A stretch of DNA of 64,000 nt from CAYXWH01 sp964468755 (GTDB lineage Bacteria > Chloroflexota > Dehalococcoidia > Dehalococcoidales > RBG-16-60-22). This document shows, piece after piece, positions 27,303-36,321 of this stretch. The position numbers and the translations under genes were made by a program. The DNA is taken from positions 1-64,000 of the forward strand of contig CAYXWH010000001.1 of NCBI GenBank assembly GCA_964468755.1, read 5' to 3'. Position 1 is the first letter of the stretch. Every line of letters begins with the position of its first letter. The notes under the pieces were generated by a model. That model made no database searches, had not been told where the DNA came from, and saw only the letters and a program-made list of their open reading frames with translations.

Positions 27303-29264
27303 ATGAGCAAATTACTGTGGGAACCTACCGAGGAAACAATAAAACAGGCTAACATGACCAGATTTATCAACTTTGTCAATGAAAAACAAGGCATGAAACT
27401 AAACTCGTATGATGACCTCTATCAGTGGTCAATCGAGAATATACCTGAGCTCTGGGGAGCCGTCTGGGAATTCACCGATGTCAAAGCTTCGCGCGGCTAT
27501 GACCGGGTGGTCGACGACCTCAATAAGTTCCCCGGTGCCACGTGGTTTGAAGGCGCCCGGCTGAACTTCGCCGAGAACCTGCTCCGCTACCGCGATAACC
27601 ACACGGCATTCATCTTCAGGGGCGAGGATAAGAAATATACCCGCATGACCTACGCCGAACTCTACTATACAGTAGCTCGCCTCGCCAAATCATTGCGTGA
27701 AATGGGGGTGAAGCCCGGGGACCGGGTAGCCGCCTATATGCCCAACTTGATAGAGACCGCTGTTGCCATGCTGGCGGCTACCAGTATCGGGGCGGTCTGG
27801 GCATCCTGCGCCACTGACCTTGGCCCGGGAGCTGTAATCGACCGTCTCGGGCAAATCGAACCGAAGGTCCTTTTCACCGTTGACGGCTATTTCTACAAAG
27901 CCAAGACCTTCAGCTCACTGGCCAACGCCGCCGAAATCGCCAACGGGATACCGTCTCTGGAAAAGGTCATCGTGGTCCGTTATACCGAAGCGGACTCGGA
28001 TATCAGCCAGATTCCCAACTCCGTCTACTATGACGTCTTTACCTCCCAGGAAGAAAAACCCGAGATTGAATTTGAACAACTCCCATTTATGCACCCGTTA
28101 CTCATCATGTTCTCTTCCGGAACCACCGGAAAGCCAAAGTGTCTCGTCCAGAGTGCCGGAGGTATCCTGCTTAACCACGCGAAAGAGCTCATGATTCAGT
28201 CCGACGTCAAACGCGAGGACAAAATCTTCTACATCACCACCTGTAGCTGGATGATGTGGAACTGGCTGATCAGTTCTCTGGGAATCGGGGCGACAGTCAT
28301 CCTCTACGACGGCAACCCCATGTACCCGGACGCCGGTGCCATGTGGAAGCTCATCCAGGATGAAAAGATAACCATTTTCGGCACCAGTGCCAGCTTCATT
28401 AACTACTGCAAGAGCGAAGGACTACAACCGGGCAAGGACTATAACCTTTCATCGATGCGGGAGATGTGTCAGACCGGCTCGGTGCTTTCCAGCGATGGTT
28501 TTGAATACATCTATGAGGCGATCAAGAAAGACCTGCACTTCAATTCCATCGCCGGTGGTACCGACATTAACGGTTGCTTCGCCATCGGAAGCCCCACTGT
28601 CCCCGTTTACGCCGGTGAGCTACAGAGGTGGGGATTGGGCTTCAAGATGAAATGCTACAACGAGAACGGCAAACCGGTAGTCGACCAGCTGGGTGAACTC
28701 GTCTGTGAAGCGCCCGCTCCGCCCATGCCACTCTACTTCTGGAATGACCCGAACAATGAACGGTACATGGATGCATACTTCAACGTATATCCGGGAATCT
28801 GGCGCCACGGCGATTATGTCATGGCCCACAGTGATACCAACGGGGTAACCTTCTTCGGTCGCTCCGATGCCCTCCTCAAACCTTCGGGAGTACGTATCGG
28901 CACGGCGGAAATCTATAATCAGGTAGAACTGCTGGATGAAATCGCCGATAGCCTGGCGATAGGTCAGGACTGGAAGGGCGACCAGCGGGTGATACTTTTT
29001 GTGAAACTCGCCGAGGGATACGAACTGACCGAGGAACTGGAGAAGAAGATTAAAACGACCCTCCGGGTGAAAGCCTCGCCCCGGCATGTTCCGGCACGAA
29101 TTCTCACCGCTCCCGACATTCCTTACACCCTTAATGGCAAGAAGGTGGAGACTGCGGTTACCAATATCATTCAGGGCAAGCCCGTATTGAACCGGGATGC
29201 CTTGAGCAACCCCGAATCGCTGGACTTCTACGAAAATATTGTCCCCGAACTGGAGAGGGCCTAA
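27303..29264 (+). CDS. Acetoacetyl-CoA synthetase (acetoacetate-CoA ligase)
   Basis: The 653-aa protein is of family-typical length. It has the N-terminal ACS extension, the AMP/ATP loop FSSGTTGKPKCL, the GTSASFINYC and GGTDINGCF segments typical of acetoacetate-specific members, and the C-terminal catalytic lysine region YTLNGKKVE. It activates acetoacetate to acetoacetyl-CoA with ATP hydrolysed to AMP. In this setting it could take up the acetoacetate released by the BKACE enzyme encoded at 38831. It follows a flavoprotein gene and is probably co-transcribed with it. An unusually AT-rich 50-bp spacer separates them. Confidence 0.92.
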   Translation: MSKLLWEPTEETIKQANMTRFINFVNEKQGMKLNSYDDLYQWSIENIPELWGAVWEFTDVKASRGYDRVVDDLNKFPGATWFEGARLNFAENLLRYRDNHTAFIFRGEDKKYTRMTYAELYYTVARLAKSLREMGVKPGDRVAAYMPNLIETAVAMLAATSIGAVWASCATDLGPGAVIDRLGQIEPKVLFTVDGYFYKAKTFSSLANAAEIANGIPSLEKVIVVRYTEADSDISQIPNSVYYDVFTSQEEKPEIEFEQLPFMHPLLIMFSSGTTGKPKCLVQSAGGILLNHAKELMIQSDVKREDKIFYITTCSWMMWNWLISSLGIGATVILYDGNPMYPDAGAMWKLIQDEKITIFGTSASFINYCKSEGLQPGKDYNLSSMREMCQTGSVLSSDGFEYIYEAIKKDLHFNSIAGGTDINGCFAIGSPTVPVYAGELQRWGLGFKMKCYNENGKPVVDQLGELVCEAPAPPMPLYFWNDPNNERYMDAYFNVYPGIWRHGDYVMAHSDTNGVTFFGRSDALLKPSGVRIGTAEIYNQVELLDEIADSLAIGQDWKGDQRVILFVKLAEGYELTEELEKKIKTTLRVKASPRHVPARILTAPDIPYTLNGKKVETAVTNIIQGKPVLNRDALSNPESLDFYENIVPELERA

Positions 29265-29307
29265 CCACAGCGCAAAGCCGGATAGTGCTGTCTACAATTT
29301 AATACAT

Positions 29308-30498
29308 TTAATAACCCAGCCTGGAGAGTCGGTCGGCTAATTTCTTATCCCGGTCTGCCACCCGGTCTATCCGAACCACTGCCGACTTACCCGTTTCTTC
29401 CGGTATCCACTCAAATTTGCCCGGGTCAAGCTTATGGCCACTCAGCCCGGGATAATCAGGGGCATAGCGATAGGCCCGGAAAACCTGGTTGTTCAAGCCA
29501 AACACGGGGTGTTCATAGTAAAAGGGGCTGATGAACTCCCAGACGGTCTCCCCGTCGGGGGTTACCTCAAATATTCGGCCCTTATGTCCCTCACAAACCA
29601 GGGTATTCCCGTTGGGCAACCTCTGGCAGCCGGATACTATGGACGACTGGAAATTGTGCCTGGTTTTATCCATGTATTCCCACTCGATTTGACCGGTTTT
29701 GGGATTCATTTCAACCACACGGGAATAGCTGATATGGGCTGTCCTCCGGTGGTGACCATTGTCGAAGACCAGGATGTTCCCGTTTTCCAGCAGCGTCGGG
29801 TCATGCGGATGAGCCAGCTCCCCGGCTCCCCAGCGCCACTTAATATCGCCGGTGGTACGGTCAATAATGACCATCCAATCAGTATGGCGGAACGTGGTTA
29901 AAATATCTCCATCAGGCATCACAAAACAGGCATTGCCGTGAGTCCATTCGGCACGGCCACAGAGGGGGCAGATAATATCAACTTCCGGGTCAAGGTGTTC
30001 ATAACTCAGCCACTCCCATACAACCTCACCATCCCGGGAAATCTCACGGAAGGAATCCGCCCACATCACCCCGTTATGCTCAGTGCCCGGAACACCACCC
30101 TTAACCCCGGCGGTAATATCATCCGGCACCTGCACCCATCTCAGATACATGGTATTGCCATTGTCCAGTCGGCAAAAGTCATGGTGGTGGTACGTGTCTT
30201 CATACTTCCAGATAATGTTGCTATCCCAATCCGCTTCGAGCAGTACACCACCGGCCCCACCCATATCCGTCAGGGGGCCATCGAGAACCCTCCCTGCATA
30301 GAGCAGGTTACCATTGGGTAGCAGCTTCCCGTATTCTCCGGGGATGTAGGGTAATTTCCAGCGGTGGACAAAGCGGCCCTGCATGTCCACCAGCCACACC
30401 ATTCCAGTACCCCACGGAGCGAAAAGCGTATACCCGTGAAATGATTTCGACGAGTCAAATCTGGTTACCAGCTCCGGTTTTCCTTCTTTAAACTGCAT
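29308..30498 (-). CDS. Arylsulfotransferase (ASST)-like beta-propeller protein, copy 2
   Basis: The 396-aa protein is paralogous to 11796-13004 and keeps the same blade motifs: LLPNGNLLYAG, HHDFCRLDNGNTMYL, WTHGNACFVMPDGDILTTF, HPHDPTLLENGNILVFDNG and LPNGNTLVCEG. Like copy 1 it has no signal peptide, so it should act in the cytoplasm, unlike characterised periplasmic ASST. It sits 57 bases downstream of the UROD-like methyltransferase gene on the same strand, so sulfated or methoxylated aromatics are plausible substrates by context only. Confidence 0.85.
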   Translation of the reverse strand: MQFKEGKPELVTRFDSSKSFHGYTLFAPWGTGMVWLVDMQGRFVHRWKLPYIPGEYGKLLPNGNLLYAGRVLDGPLTDMGGAGGVLLEADWDSNIIWKYEDTYHHHDFCRLDNGNTMYLRWVQVPDDITAGVKGGVPGTEHNGVMWADSFREISRDGEVVWEWLSYEHLDPEVDIICPLCGRAEWTHGNACFVMPDGDILTTFRHTDWMVIIDRTTGDIKWRWGAGELAHPHDPTLLENGNILVFDNGHHRRTAHISYSRVVEMNPKTGQIEWEYMDKTRHNFQSSIVSGCQRLPNGNTLVCEGHKGRIFEVTPDGETVWEFISPFYYEHPVFGLNNQVFRAYRYAPDYPGLSGHKLDPGKFEWIPEETGKSAVVRIDRVADRDKKLADRLSRLGY

Positions 30499-30555
30499 AA
30501 TAACTCCCCCTTTTTCATTACAGTCTTGAGATAGCCCCGATATTTATCCGTATCC

Positions 30556-31890
30556 TTACCGGTAAACACCATACTCTCTAGCCGCTTCGGTTATGGCATG
30601 GAGATTATCCGGACTTGCCTCATCAATTACCACGCCGGCATCCAGGATAAAACCGCCACCTTTACCGGCAGTCTCTATGAGGTTCCGGCAATACTCCCTG
30701 GTCTTTTCCGGTGTACCGGAGACCAGCAGCGACGAAGGAATATTCCCCATGATACACGCGGTTTGCCCAAGCACTTCCCTGGCTCTGGCCATATCGGTCT
30801 GGTCGAAGTGCCACACTACCTTACCCCGGGGCAGGTCTTTGATAATGTCCAGTCGCGAATTGTAGCCACCCTCAGCAAATAAAGAGGGTATCAGTCCTTC
30901 ATCAATCAAGCCCAGGATTACCTTCTTGAGGGTAGGCCAGTAAAATGTCCGGTACTGCCCGGCCGACATAAAGCCGTCAGCGCCTTTATGCAACGGTATA
31001 AATATTACCGGAACTCCCGAAGTGTCGGCTGCGGAGACGCCGCGCTTGATTTCCATGGCAACCAGACCCTCCATAGCTTCCAGAAGCTTGTCCGGCTGCC
31101 GGTACATATCCATTATTATCCCCTGAGTACCCCGCAGGGTATCACCGATGGTGTCAAATGGCGCCTTGGCCATGCCGCCATTGAACAGCGGCAGTCCCGA
31201 TGCCATCGCCGCTTCATCACATTTATTAATGATATCCATCCATTTACGTGATTCGCTGCCCGCTTCCAGTAGCGCCTGGAACGCAGCCTGGACTTCCGGC
31301 CGCCCCAACGGCGCCAGGCTGGGCGCAGTAGCCGGCATTTCGATGATATCGGTAAAGGGCACTAACTTCGCCAAAGGCTCCAGGGTACCGAAGATGCGGG
31401 GCATATAGACCCTCAGCCAGAAATCGGACGGGTCTTGAATGAGGATATCGTATTCATCGGCTTTCATGTATTCCGCCTCGACACACTGATATGACGTCAT
31501 CGGCGAGGTGCCATGGCCGGGCCATCGGTATAATCTATAATCAATGATTTCCAACGCTTTTCCGGGGCCAATCGCCCCGGGACTGAAAAATACATCCGGG
31601 TCAAAGTCACGGGCAAACTGCAACCAGGCATGGCTCAGTTTTTTATAGTCGTACATGACGGCTTCCGGCGTTAGTCCGGCGTAAAAAGCCGGGTAAAAGC
31701 CCATAGACAGGTGGACCGGGACCCGGTCCGGCTGGCGCAAATTGATGGCATCAACCAGCCTGGTCACCCGTTCCCGGTAGCGTTTCTCAGCCTCCGGACT
31801 GGTAAACACCAGTCCTTCCGGGGAAAGCCACTGCTTAAACCGCTCTTGCCACTTTTCTTCGGCAGATAGTCCCGCCCATTGCTTTTCCAT
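30556..31890 (-). CDS. Uroporphyrinogen decarboxylase-fold protein, probable methyltransferase
   Basis: The 444-aa protein has a UROD-type barrel: an RQPDRVPV N-terminal motif, GKADGF-like FIPLHKGADGFMS and a conserved HFDQTDM strand, ending with EAAREYG. Bacterial UROD-fold proteins outside heme synthesis are mostly corrinoid- or coenzyme-linked methyltransferases (MtaA, CmuA, O-demethylase types). The conserved haem-pathway N-terminal Arg motif is not seen. No corrinoid protein is encoded nearby, so the methyl acceptor is unknown. It leads a probable two-gene unit with the ASST-like gene. Confidence 0.78.
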   Translation of the reverse strand: MEKQWAGLSAEEKWQERFKQWLSPEGLVFTSPEAEKRYRERVTRLVDAINLRQPDRVPVHLSMGFYPAFYAGLTPEAVMYDYKKLSHAWLQFARDFDPDVFFSPGAIGPGKALEIIDYRLYRWPGHGTSPMTSYQCVEAEYMKADEYDILIQDPSDFWLRVYMPRIFGTLEPLAKLVPFTDIIEMPATAPSLAPLGRPEVQAAFQALLEAGSESRKWMDIINKCDEAAMASGLPLFNGGMAKAPFDTIGDTLRGTQGIIMDMYRQPDKLLEAMEGLVAMEIKRGVSAADTSGVPVIFIPLHKGADGFMSAGQYRTFYWPTLKKVILGLIDEGLIPSLFAEGGYNSRLDIIKDLPRGKVVWHFDQTDMARAREVLGQTACIMGNIPSSLLVSGTPEKTREYCRNLIETAGKGGGFILDAGVVIDEASPDNLHAITEAAREYGVYR

Positions 31891-32081
31891 AGCTACTTCA
31901 CGCCTGCCCGTCCTTTTTAACAGCTCCGCTATGGCATCGCGCCCGGGCCACTCACCGGGTCTTCAGCCATATAACTATATATTATTACGTTATCACGATA
32001 CCCAAAATACAACTCGCGCTACTGTCACCTAGAGCTAAAGGGATTGCCAAGCCCGACCATCCGAATTTTCTGTATAAATAA

Positions 32082-32849
32082 CTATATACGACTGGTCAAC
32101 CCACCATCCACATAGAGTATTTGTCCGGTAATGAAATTAGATGCCGGCGAAGCCAGAAACAGGGTAGGTCCAACAATATCCTCAGGCATCGCCCAGCGGC
32201 CAATCGGGATGCTCTCCCTTAGCTGCCGGGCTCCCTCAGGACTTTCCAGAACGGAACGGGTAAATTCAGTCTCGACCACGGTGGGAGCAAGGGCATTGAC
32301 CAGGATATTGTGTTTTGCCCAGGCACAGGCGAGCGCCTTGGTAATAAGATTGACCGCAGCCTTGCTGTCGCAGTAGCCAAGACCGCCATCCGGTGGCGCG
32401 TAGGAGCCTCTCACCGAAGAAATATTGATGATTCTACCGCCACCCTGCTTAATCATCATTCTGCCCACTGCCTGGCAACAGAGCAGGGTGCCGCGGGTAT
32501 TAACATCAATAACCTTCTGCCATTCTTCAATCGGAAAATCGGTGGCGTCATAACCCCTGATATTTATTCCGGCGGCATTCACCAGAATATCAATGCGGCC
32601 AAAGGTATCTATGGCTTTTGTTACCATGCCCGTTACCGACTTCTCATCGGTAACGTCTACCTTTACGGCAAGCGCCTTTCTTGCCAGCGCCCTCACCTTC
32701 TCGGCTGCCGTCTCAGCCACTTCCAGCCTGCTATCGGCAGTAACTATGTCAGCGCCATGCCCGGCAAACCCCAGAGCTTGGGCACTGCCAATACCACCAG
32801 CGCCGACTATCATGGCGACCTTCCCGGCAAAGTCAAAAACATCACTCAT
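32082..32849 (-). CDS. Short-chain dehydrogenase/reductase (SDR), copy 1
   Basis: A classical SDR of 255 aa. It has the Gly-rich VGAGGIG motif near residue 15, the NAAG motif, the active-site Ser in INISSVRG and catalytic YCDSK. The GQILYVDGG end is typical. ATG 32849 is preferred over the adjacent upstream ATG because AGGGG is then seven bases away. It closely resembles the SDR at 36322 (shared VRG, ALAC-WAK, APT-VETE-TR and RWA-PEDIVGPTLF segments). It probably reduces a cyclic or keto substrate with NAD(P)H. The ferredoxin/flavoprotein pair lies upstream on the same strand. Confidence 0.9.
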   Translation of the reverse strand: MSDVFDFAGKVAMIVGAGGIGSAQALGFAGHGADIVTADSRLEVAETAAEKVRALARKALAVKVDVTDEKSVTGMVTKAIDTFGRIDILVNAAGINIRGYDATDFPIEEWQKVIDVNTRGTLLCCQAVGRMMIKQGGGRIINISSVRGSYAPPDGGLGYCDSKAAVNLITKALACAWAKHNILVNALAPTVVETEFTRSVLESPEGARQLRESIPIGRWAMPEDIVGPTLFLASPASNFITGQILYVDGGLTSRI

Positions 32850-33000
32850 CATTTTTCCCCTGGATTCATACTATTTTACTATACGGCGTTGTTATCCCCT
32901 CCGAAACACACTATCACACCCAACCGCACTATTGTTCAGGTTAGCCATCTTGAAGTTAACCCTGAATAACACACTATCTATACAGGCACTGTCCAACCCC

Positions 33001-33351
33001 TTAGCCCACCGGCGGTCTGGTGTTGGGTGGCGGGGGGTTCTTCATGCCGATGCGGAAGTACTCGCCGGTCGCCTTGCGCTTCCAGCCAACCCGCTGGTTC
33101 AACGGGTGCTCCATCCGTATCGCCCCCGGTACCGGACACGGCTCAACACAGCAACCACCAAACCAGCACTCATCAGGATAGAGCACTATAGGCGGTTTGC
33201 CCTTCTCCAGATTGGGCACCAGCACATCCGTCCGGCATACCTCCACGCAATTATTACACCCGGTACAGAGCTCCGGGTCGATGATTATTGCCTGGCATGG
33301 GGTCATCGGATTGGGGACCATGTAGGCCTCATTGTAGACTTCGCTCACCAT
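33001..33351 (-). CDS. 4Fe-4S ferredoxin subunit (AprB-like), copy 1
   Basis: The 116-residue protein has a complete first cluster motif CTGCNNCVEVC. The second motif is ECWFGGCCVEPCP, in which the second Cys of CxxCxxCxxxCP is Gly and an extra Cys sits two positions later. An AAGGAGG site precedes the ATG at 33351; a longer upstream reading is not supported. It follows the 657-codon flavoprotein by 40 bases and is likely its electron-transfer subunit, as AprB is for AprA. Its protein is identical to that at 52181-52531. Confidence 0.9.
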   Translation of the reverse strand: MVSEVYNEAYMVPNPMTPCQAIIIDPELCTGCNNCVEVCRTDVLVPNLEKGKPPIVLYPDECWFGGCCVEPCPVPGAIRMEHPLNQRVGWKRKATGEYFRIGMKNPPPPNTRPPVG

Positions 33352-33368
33352 TAGACAAGACCTCCTTA
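33001..33368 (-). repeat. 368-bp duplicated block, copy 1
   Basis: Bases 33001-33368 match 52181-52548 in the same orientation with only two differences, both in the first ten bases around the stop codon. The block covers the ferredoxin gene plus its ribosome-binding site and ends abruptly on both sides. Confidence 0.95.
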
Positions 33369-33391
33369 TTTTTAAAGTAACCCGGTAAGAG

Positions 33392-35365
33392 TTAGAGACC
33401 GCTATGCAATTTGTAATTCTCTTCATAAGTAGTCGCATAGGGCGGACGCAGCCAGAAATCAAGGGGTCGCTCACCTACCCTTACCTTGCCGTTTTCCAGC
33501 TTGATGGTGACAAACTTCTGCCATTCCGGCGGGTCAACCTCGGGGTAGTCCAGACGCCAGAAGTCCAGCGGCTCGCTGCTTGCCTGCCGCGCCAGTGATG
33601 CGTTCATGATTAGCTCACCTACGGTGAGTCGTACCATTGTCTCCAGGAAGCGCGCCAGCTCATGCGGGTTGCGGACATAGACCCGCTCCGTCTCGCTCCC
33701 CCGGATACTGTTCAGCCACCACAGCCCCATCTTGAGGATTTCCTCGCTCTTGTACTTACCACAGTAGTCCTGCATGATGCGGGCAATCCCCCCGTGCAAC
33801 TCCTTCCAGCCGATATCGCCCTTGCGGCCGACGGGAGCATAGACCCGGGTTTTTTCATTATCCACCTGCGTGCGGTCGATAACGGGGTCTCCGGCTTCCT
33901 TTGCGTAGGCAGCCGCCTTTCTGCCAGTATACCTGCCGGTGGCAGCCCCCCCGGCATGACCACCACCACCGGCGGTCTGGGCTCCGGCGGCATATAAACC
34001 TTCGAGCGTCGTCCTCATATCCCAGTCGACCAGCAGTCCGCCGCCGCCGATAAAGGCGGTCGCCCGCCACTGCGGCGCCGAGGCGAGACTACTTTTGTGG
34101 TCCCACCAGGGTATGAACTCTCCGGCTAATTGCGGGGGCAGGACATTTGCCTGGAGCATATCCTTGTCCGGGTCAAATCCCGCCCGGGTATATGTCTCAT
34201 ATATGCCAATGCGGGTCTTGCCCTCGTTGCCCACCATTAAACCGAACAGTGCCCTCCGTTCATGCTCCGGCATACTGGGCAAATCAGCATACAGGGGGAG
34301 CTTGTATTCCCCCTTCGCGATGCGCTCGGCAAGGTCAGGTATAAGCCGGGCTCCGTCACCAAAGGGACCACCTTGCCCCAAACGGGTCCGTTCTTCAACC
34401 GTCTTCAGCACATTACCATTACCATCGACCCAGGGGACTTCTTTGCCGTCGGCGTCAACTATGTTGCAGGCGAACCAGGTGTTGTGCGCATTGCCGGTGC
34501 CGTAGGCCGGATAGCGGAACGGGCCGGCTGACTCCTGGCTCCGCTCCATCATGGTCAGCTCGGCGCCGGCCAGCCACCCCATGGCGTCACCGTCGCCGGC
34601 GAGGTTCGGGTCATCATGCTCAACATTTGACCCCACCAGCTCGGTGTTGAATATCCAGATGCGCAGCGGCTGGGCGGTGGCGAGGATGGTAGCTTTCGCC
34701 TTGAAGATATAGAACTCGCCGGTCCTGATATTCACCCCGGTGGCGCCGACTATCCTGCCCCCCTGTTTACCCCCCTCGTTGAGCAGTCCGGTCACCATGA
34801 TATGCTCCCGGAGTTCTACGCCCAGTCGTTTCAGCTCGTTATACATGATGGGCTTGACATCGGCTCCCATGACACGGATAACCGAGCGGTCATTCACATA
34901 GTCATAGGCAAACATGAGCCTGGTCTCTTCATCCCGGAATGGGGCGCCAACAAATACATCATCGACATCTCTAATTTTCATCCCCATCTGTTCCAGGTCA
35001 AGGAGGGCATCATAACTTTCCTTGTGCACGATGTAGGTAAGATGCCCCATGGAATATCTACCGGTAAAAGGTCCCTCTCCACGCTGCTTCATCACGTCTT
35101 CCGGGGTTATCTTCGAGCACGGGTTGGTAACCGCTCCATGCCAGTGGTCAACGCCGGCTCCCCCCGAGCCGCTCCGGTAGATTGAAGCCTTGTCGACTAC
35201 CGCAACCTTTACCCCTCTTTTCGCGGCATTGATAGCGGCATGGCACCCAGCAACACCACCACCGATGATGAGGACATCAGCGCTGACCTCGGTCTCCTTA
35301 CCGTAATTGACTGGATAGGGCCATTTCAAGGTATGTCTTCCTACTGGTTCCTGATAGCTCGACAA
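33392..35365 (-). CDS. AprA/FrdA-type FAD flavoprotein, long form, copy B
   Basis: The TTG start at 35365 is chosen because AGGAGG lies six bases upstream; the resulting protein aligns end to end with copy A (25255-27228) at equal length. Most residues are identical, including an unbroken run of about 70 around residues 180-250. Differences cluster near residues 85-100, 160-175 and in short patches. The FAD motif and the AGAQTAGGGGHAG region are conserved. Unlike copy A it is followed by its ferredoxin gene, forming an AprAB-like pair. Its promoter is back to back with that of the Lrp regulator gene, a likely controller. Confidence 0.9.
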   Translation of the reverse strand: MSSYQEPVGRHTLKWPYPVNYGKETEVSADVLIIGGGVAGCHAAINAAKRGVKVAVVDKASIYRSGSGGAGVDHWHGAVTNPCSKITPEDVMKQRGEGPFTGRYSMGHLTYIVHKESYDALLDLEQMGMKIRDVDDVFVGAPFRDEETRLMFAYDYVNDRSVIRVMGADVKPIMYNELKRLGVELREHIMVTGLLNEGGKQGGRIVGATGVNIRTGEFYIFKAKATILATAQPLRIWIFNTELVGSNVEHDDPNLAGDGDAMGWLAGAELTMMERSQESAGPFRYPAYGTGNAHNTWFACNIVDADGKEVPWVDGNGNVLKTVEERTRLGQGGPFGDGARLIPDLAERIAKGEYKLPLYADLPSMPEHERRALFGLMVGNEGKTRIGIYETYTRAGFDPDKDMLQANVLPPQLAGEFIPWWDHKSSLASAPQWRATAFIGGGGLLVDWDMRTTLEGLYAAGAQTAGGGGHAGGAATGRYTGRKAAAYAKEAGDPVIDRTQVDNEKTRVYAPVGRKGDIGWKELHGGIARIMQDYCGKYKSEEILKMGLWWLNSIRGSETERVYVRNPHELARFLETMVRLTVGELIMNASLARQASSEPLDFWRLDYPEVDPPEWQKFVTIKLENGKVRVGERPLDFWLRPPYATTYEENYKLHSGL

Positions 35366-35508
35366 TTCCTTCCTCCTTGAACACATTAAGATTAGTATCC
35401 TGAACGGCTATACACCGGCAGCCGTTGTCTACCAATTTTCTTAAATGTTTAATATATTTATGTGGAGGATTGTCTCATTACTTTAGCTAGAAATGATTTC
35501 TGTACGGA

Positions 35509-35583
35509 TTATCTATAATACCACCGGCGAATGTCAACAGTCCAGTAGTGAACATTGACAAATCGTGCACGACATGATAATAT
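35509..35583. promoter_or_regulatory. Divergent promoters and palindrome between flavoprotein copy B and Lrp genes
   Basis: Minus strand: TTGACA (35532-35537), 17 bases, AGATAA (35509-35514). Plus strand: TTGACA (35555-35560), 17 bases, TAATAT (35578-35583). The two -35 boxes face each other as an inverted repeat. The perfect palindrome TCGTGCACGA (35563-35572) sits inside the plus-strand spacer, a position suited to Lrp autoregulation. The plus-strand start would fall near 35590, three bases before the Lrp ATG. Confidence 0.6.
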
Positions 35584-35592
35584 TCAGTCGAA

Positions 35593-36024
35593 ATGACCGT
35601 TGATGAACTGGACAAAATATTAATAAAACTCCTCTCGGAAAACGCAAGACAGAGCAGCTATCAACTCGCCAAACAAGTGAACGTAAGCCCCAGCACTATA
35701 AGGAGAAGGATAAGGGAGCTTATTAAAAACGGCATCATCCGCACCACCCTCACCATTGATTATGCGTCACTTGGTCTCCCCCTGGCAGCCCATATTGCAT
35801 TGAATGTAAACCACGAGCAACTGGAGTCCGTCTGGGAAGCACTGCGGAAACTTCCCAATATAAAGCACGTTTCAATTACTGCCGGCAGATTTGATGTAAT
35901 GGGAATGGTCCGGGTTTCATCCACGGAAGAGCTCTTAAAATTTGTCCAAAAGCAGATTACCCAGATACCCGGCGTGGAGAAGTGTGAAACGTTCATTTGC
36001 TTGCGTATGGAAAGGGCAACCTGA
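35593..36024 (+). CDS. Lrp/AsnC-family transcriptional regulator
   Basis: The 143-aa protein has the N-terminal helix-turn-helix (LDKILIKLLSENARQSSYQLAKQVNVSPSTIRRR, given in parts: residues 5-38) and a C-terminal RAM ligand domain ending ETFICLRM. Lrp-family dimers and octamers respond to amino acids or other small molecules. It is divergent from the flavoprotein/ferredoxin operon and upstream of the SDR-cupin-dehydrogenase-BKACE run, so it may control one or both. No Shine-Dalgarno precedes the ATG, and the predicted transcription start is about three bases away, pointing to leaderless translation. Confidence 0.92.
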   Translation: MTVDELDKILIKLLSENARQSSYQLAKQVNVSPSTIRRRIRELIKNGIIRTTLTIDYASLGLPLAAHIALNVNHEQLESVWEALRKLPNIKHVSITAGRFDVMGMVRVSSTEELLKFVQKQITQIPGVEKCETFICLRMERAT

Positions 36025-36321
36025 TATTATATAGATAATAATCCCGGTAAAAATCATCATGAATGCTTGTGTCCTAGCAATGGGCCATAAATAAACAATC
36101 TGGATAAAGCCAGGATCAGTGACAATCACCAGTAGAAAACGAGAGTGACTATCAGCTACCCAAAACGAGCCTAATACACCTAATACGAGGTCAAGTGGAG
36201 GGAGTCTGTTGGGGTTTACCTCACCGGAGCGGTTGTTCGCACTACCACCGGAGCAGAAGGGGGTGATGCCAGCAACACGTTGACTTAAATTGGCGCGATA
36301 ATTTTATGTAAGGAGGGTACT

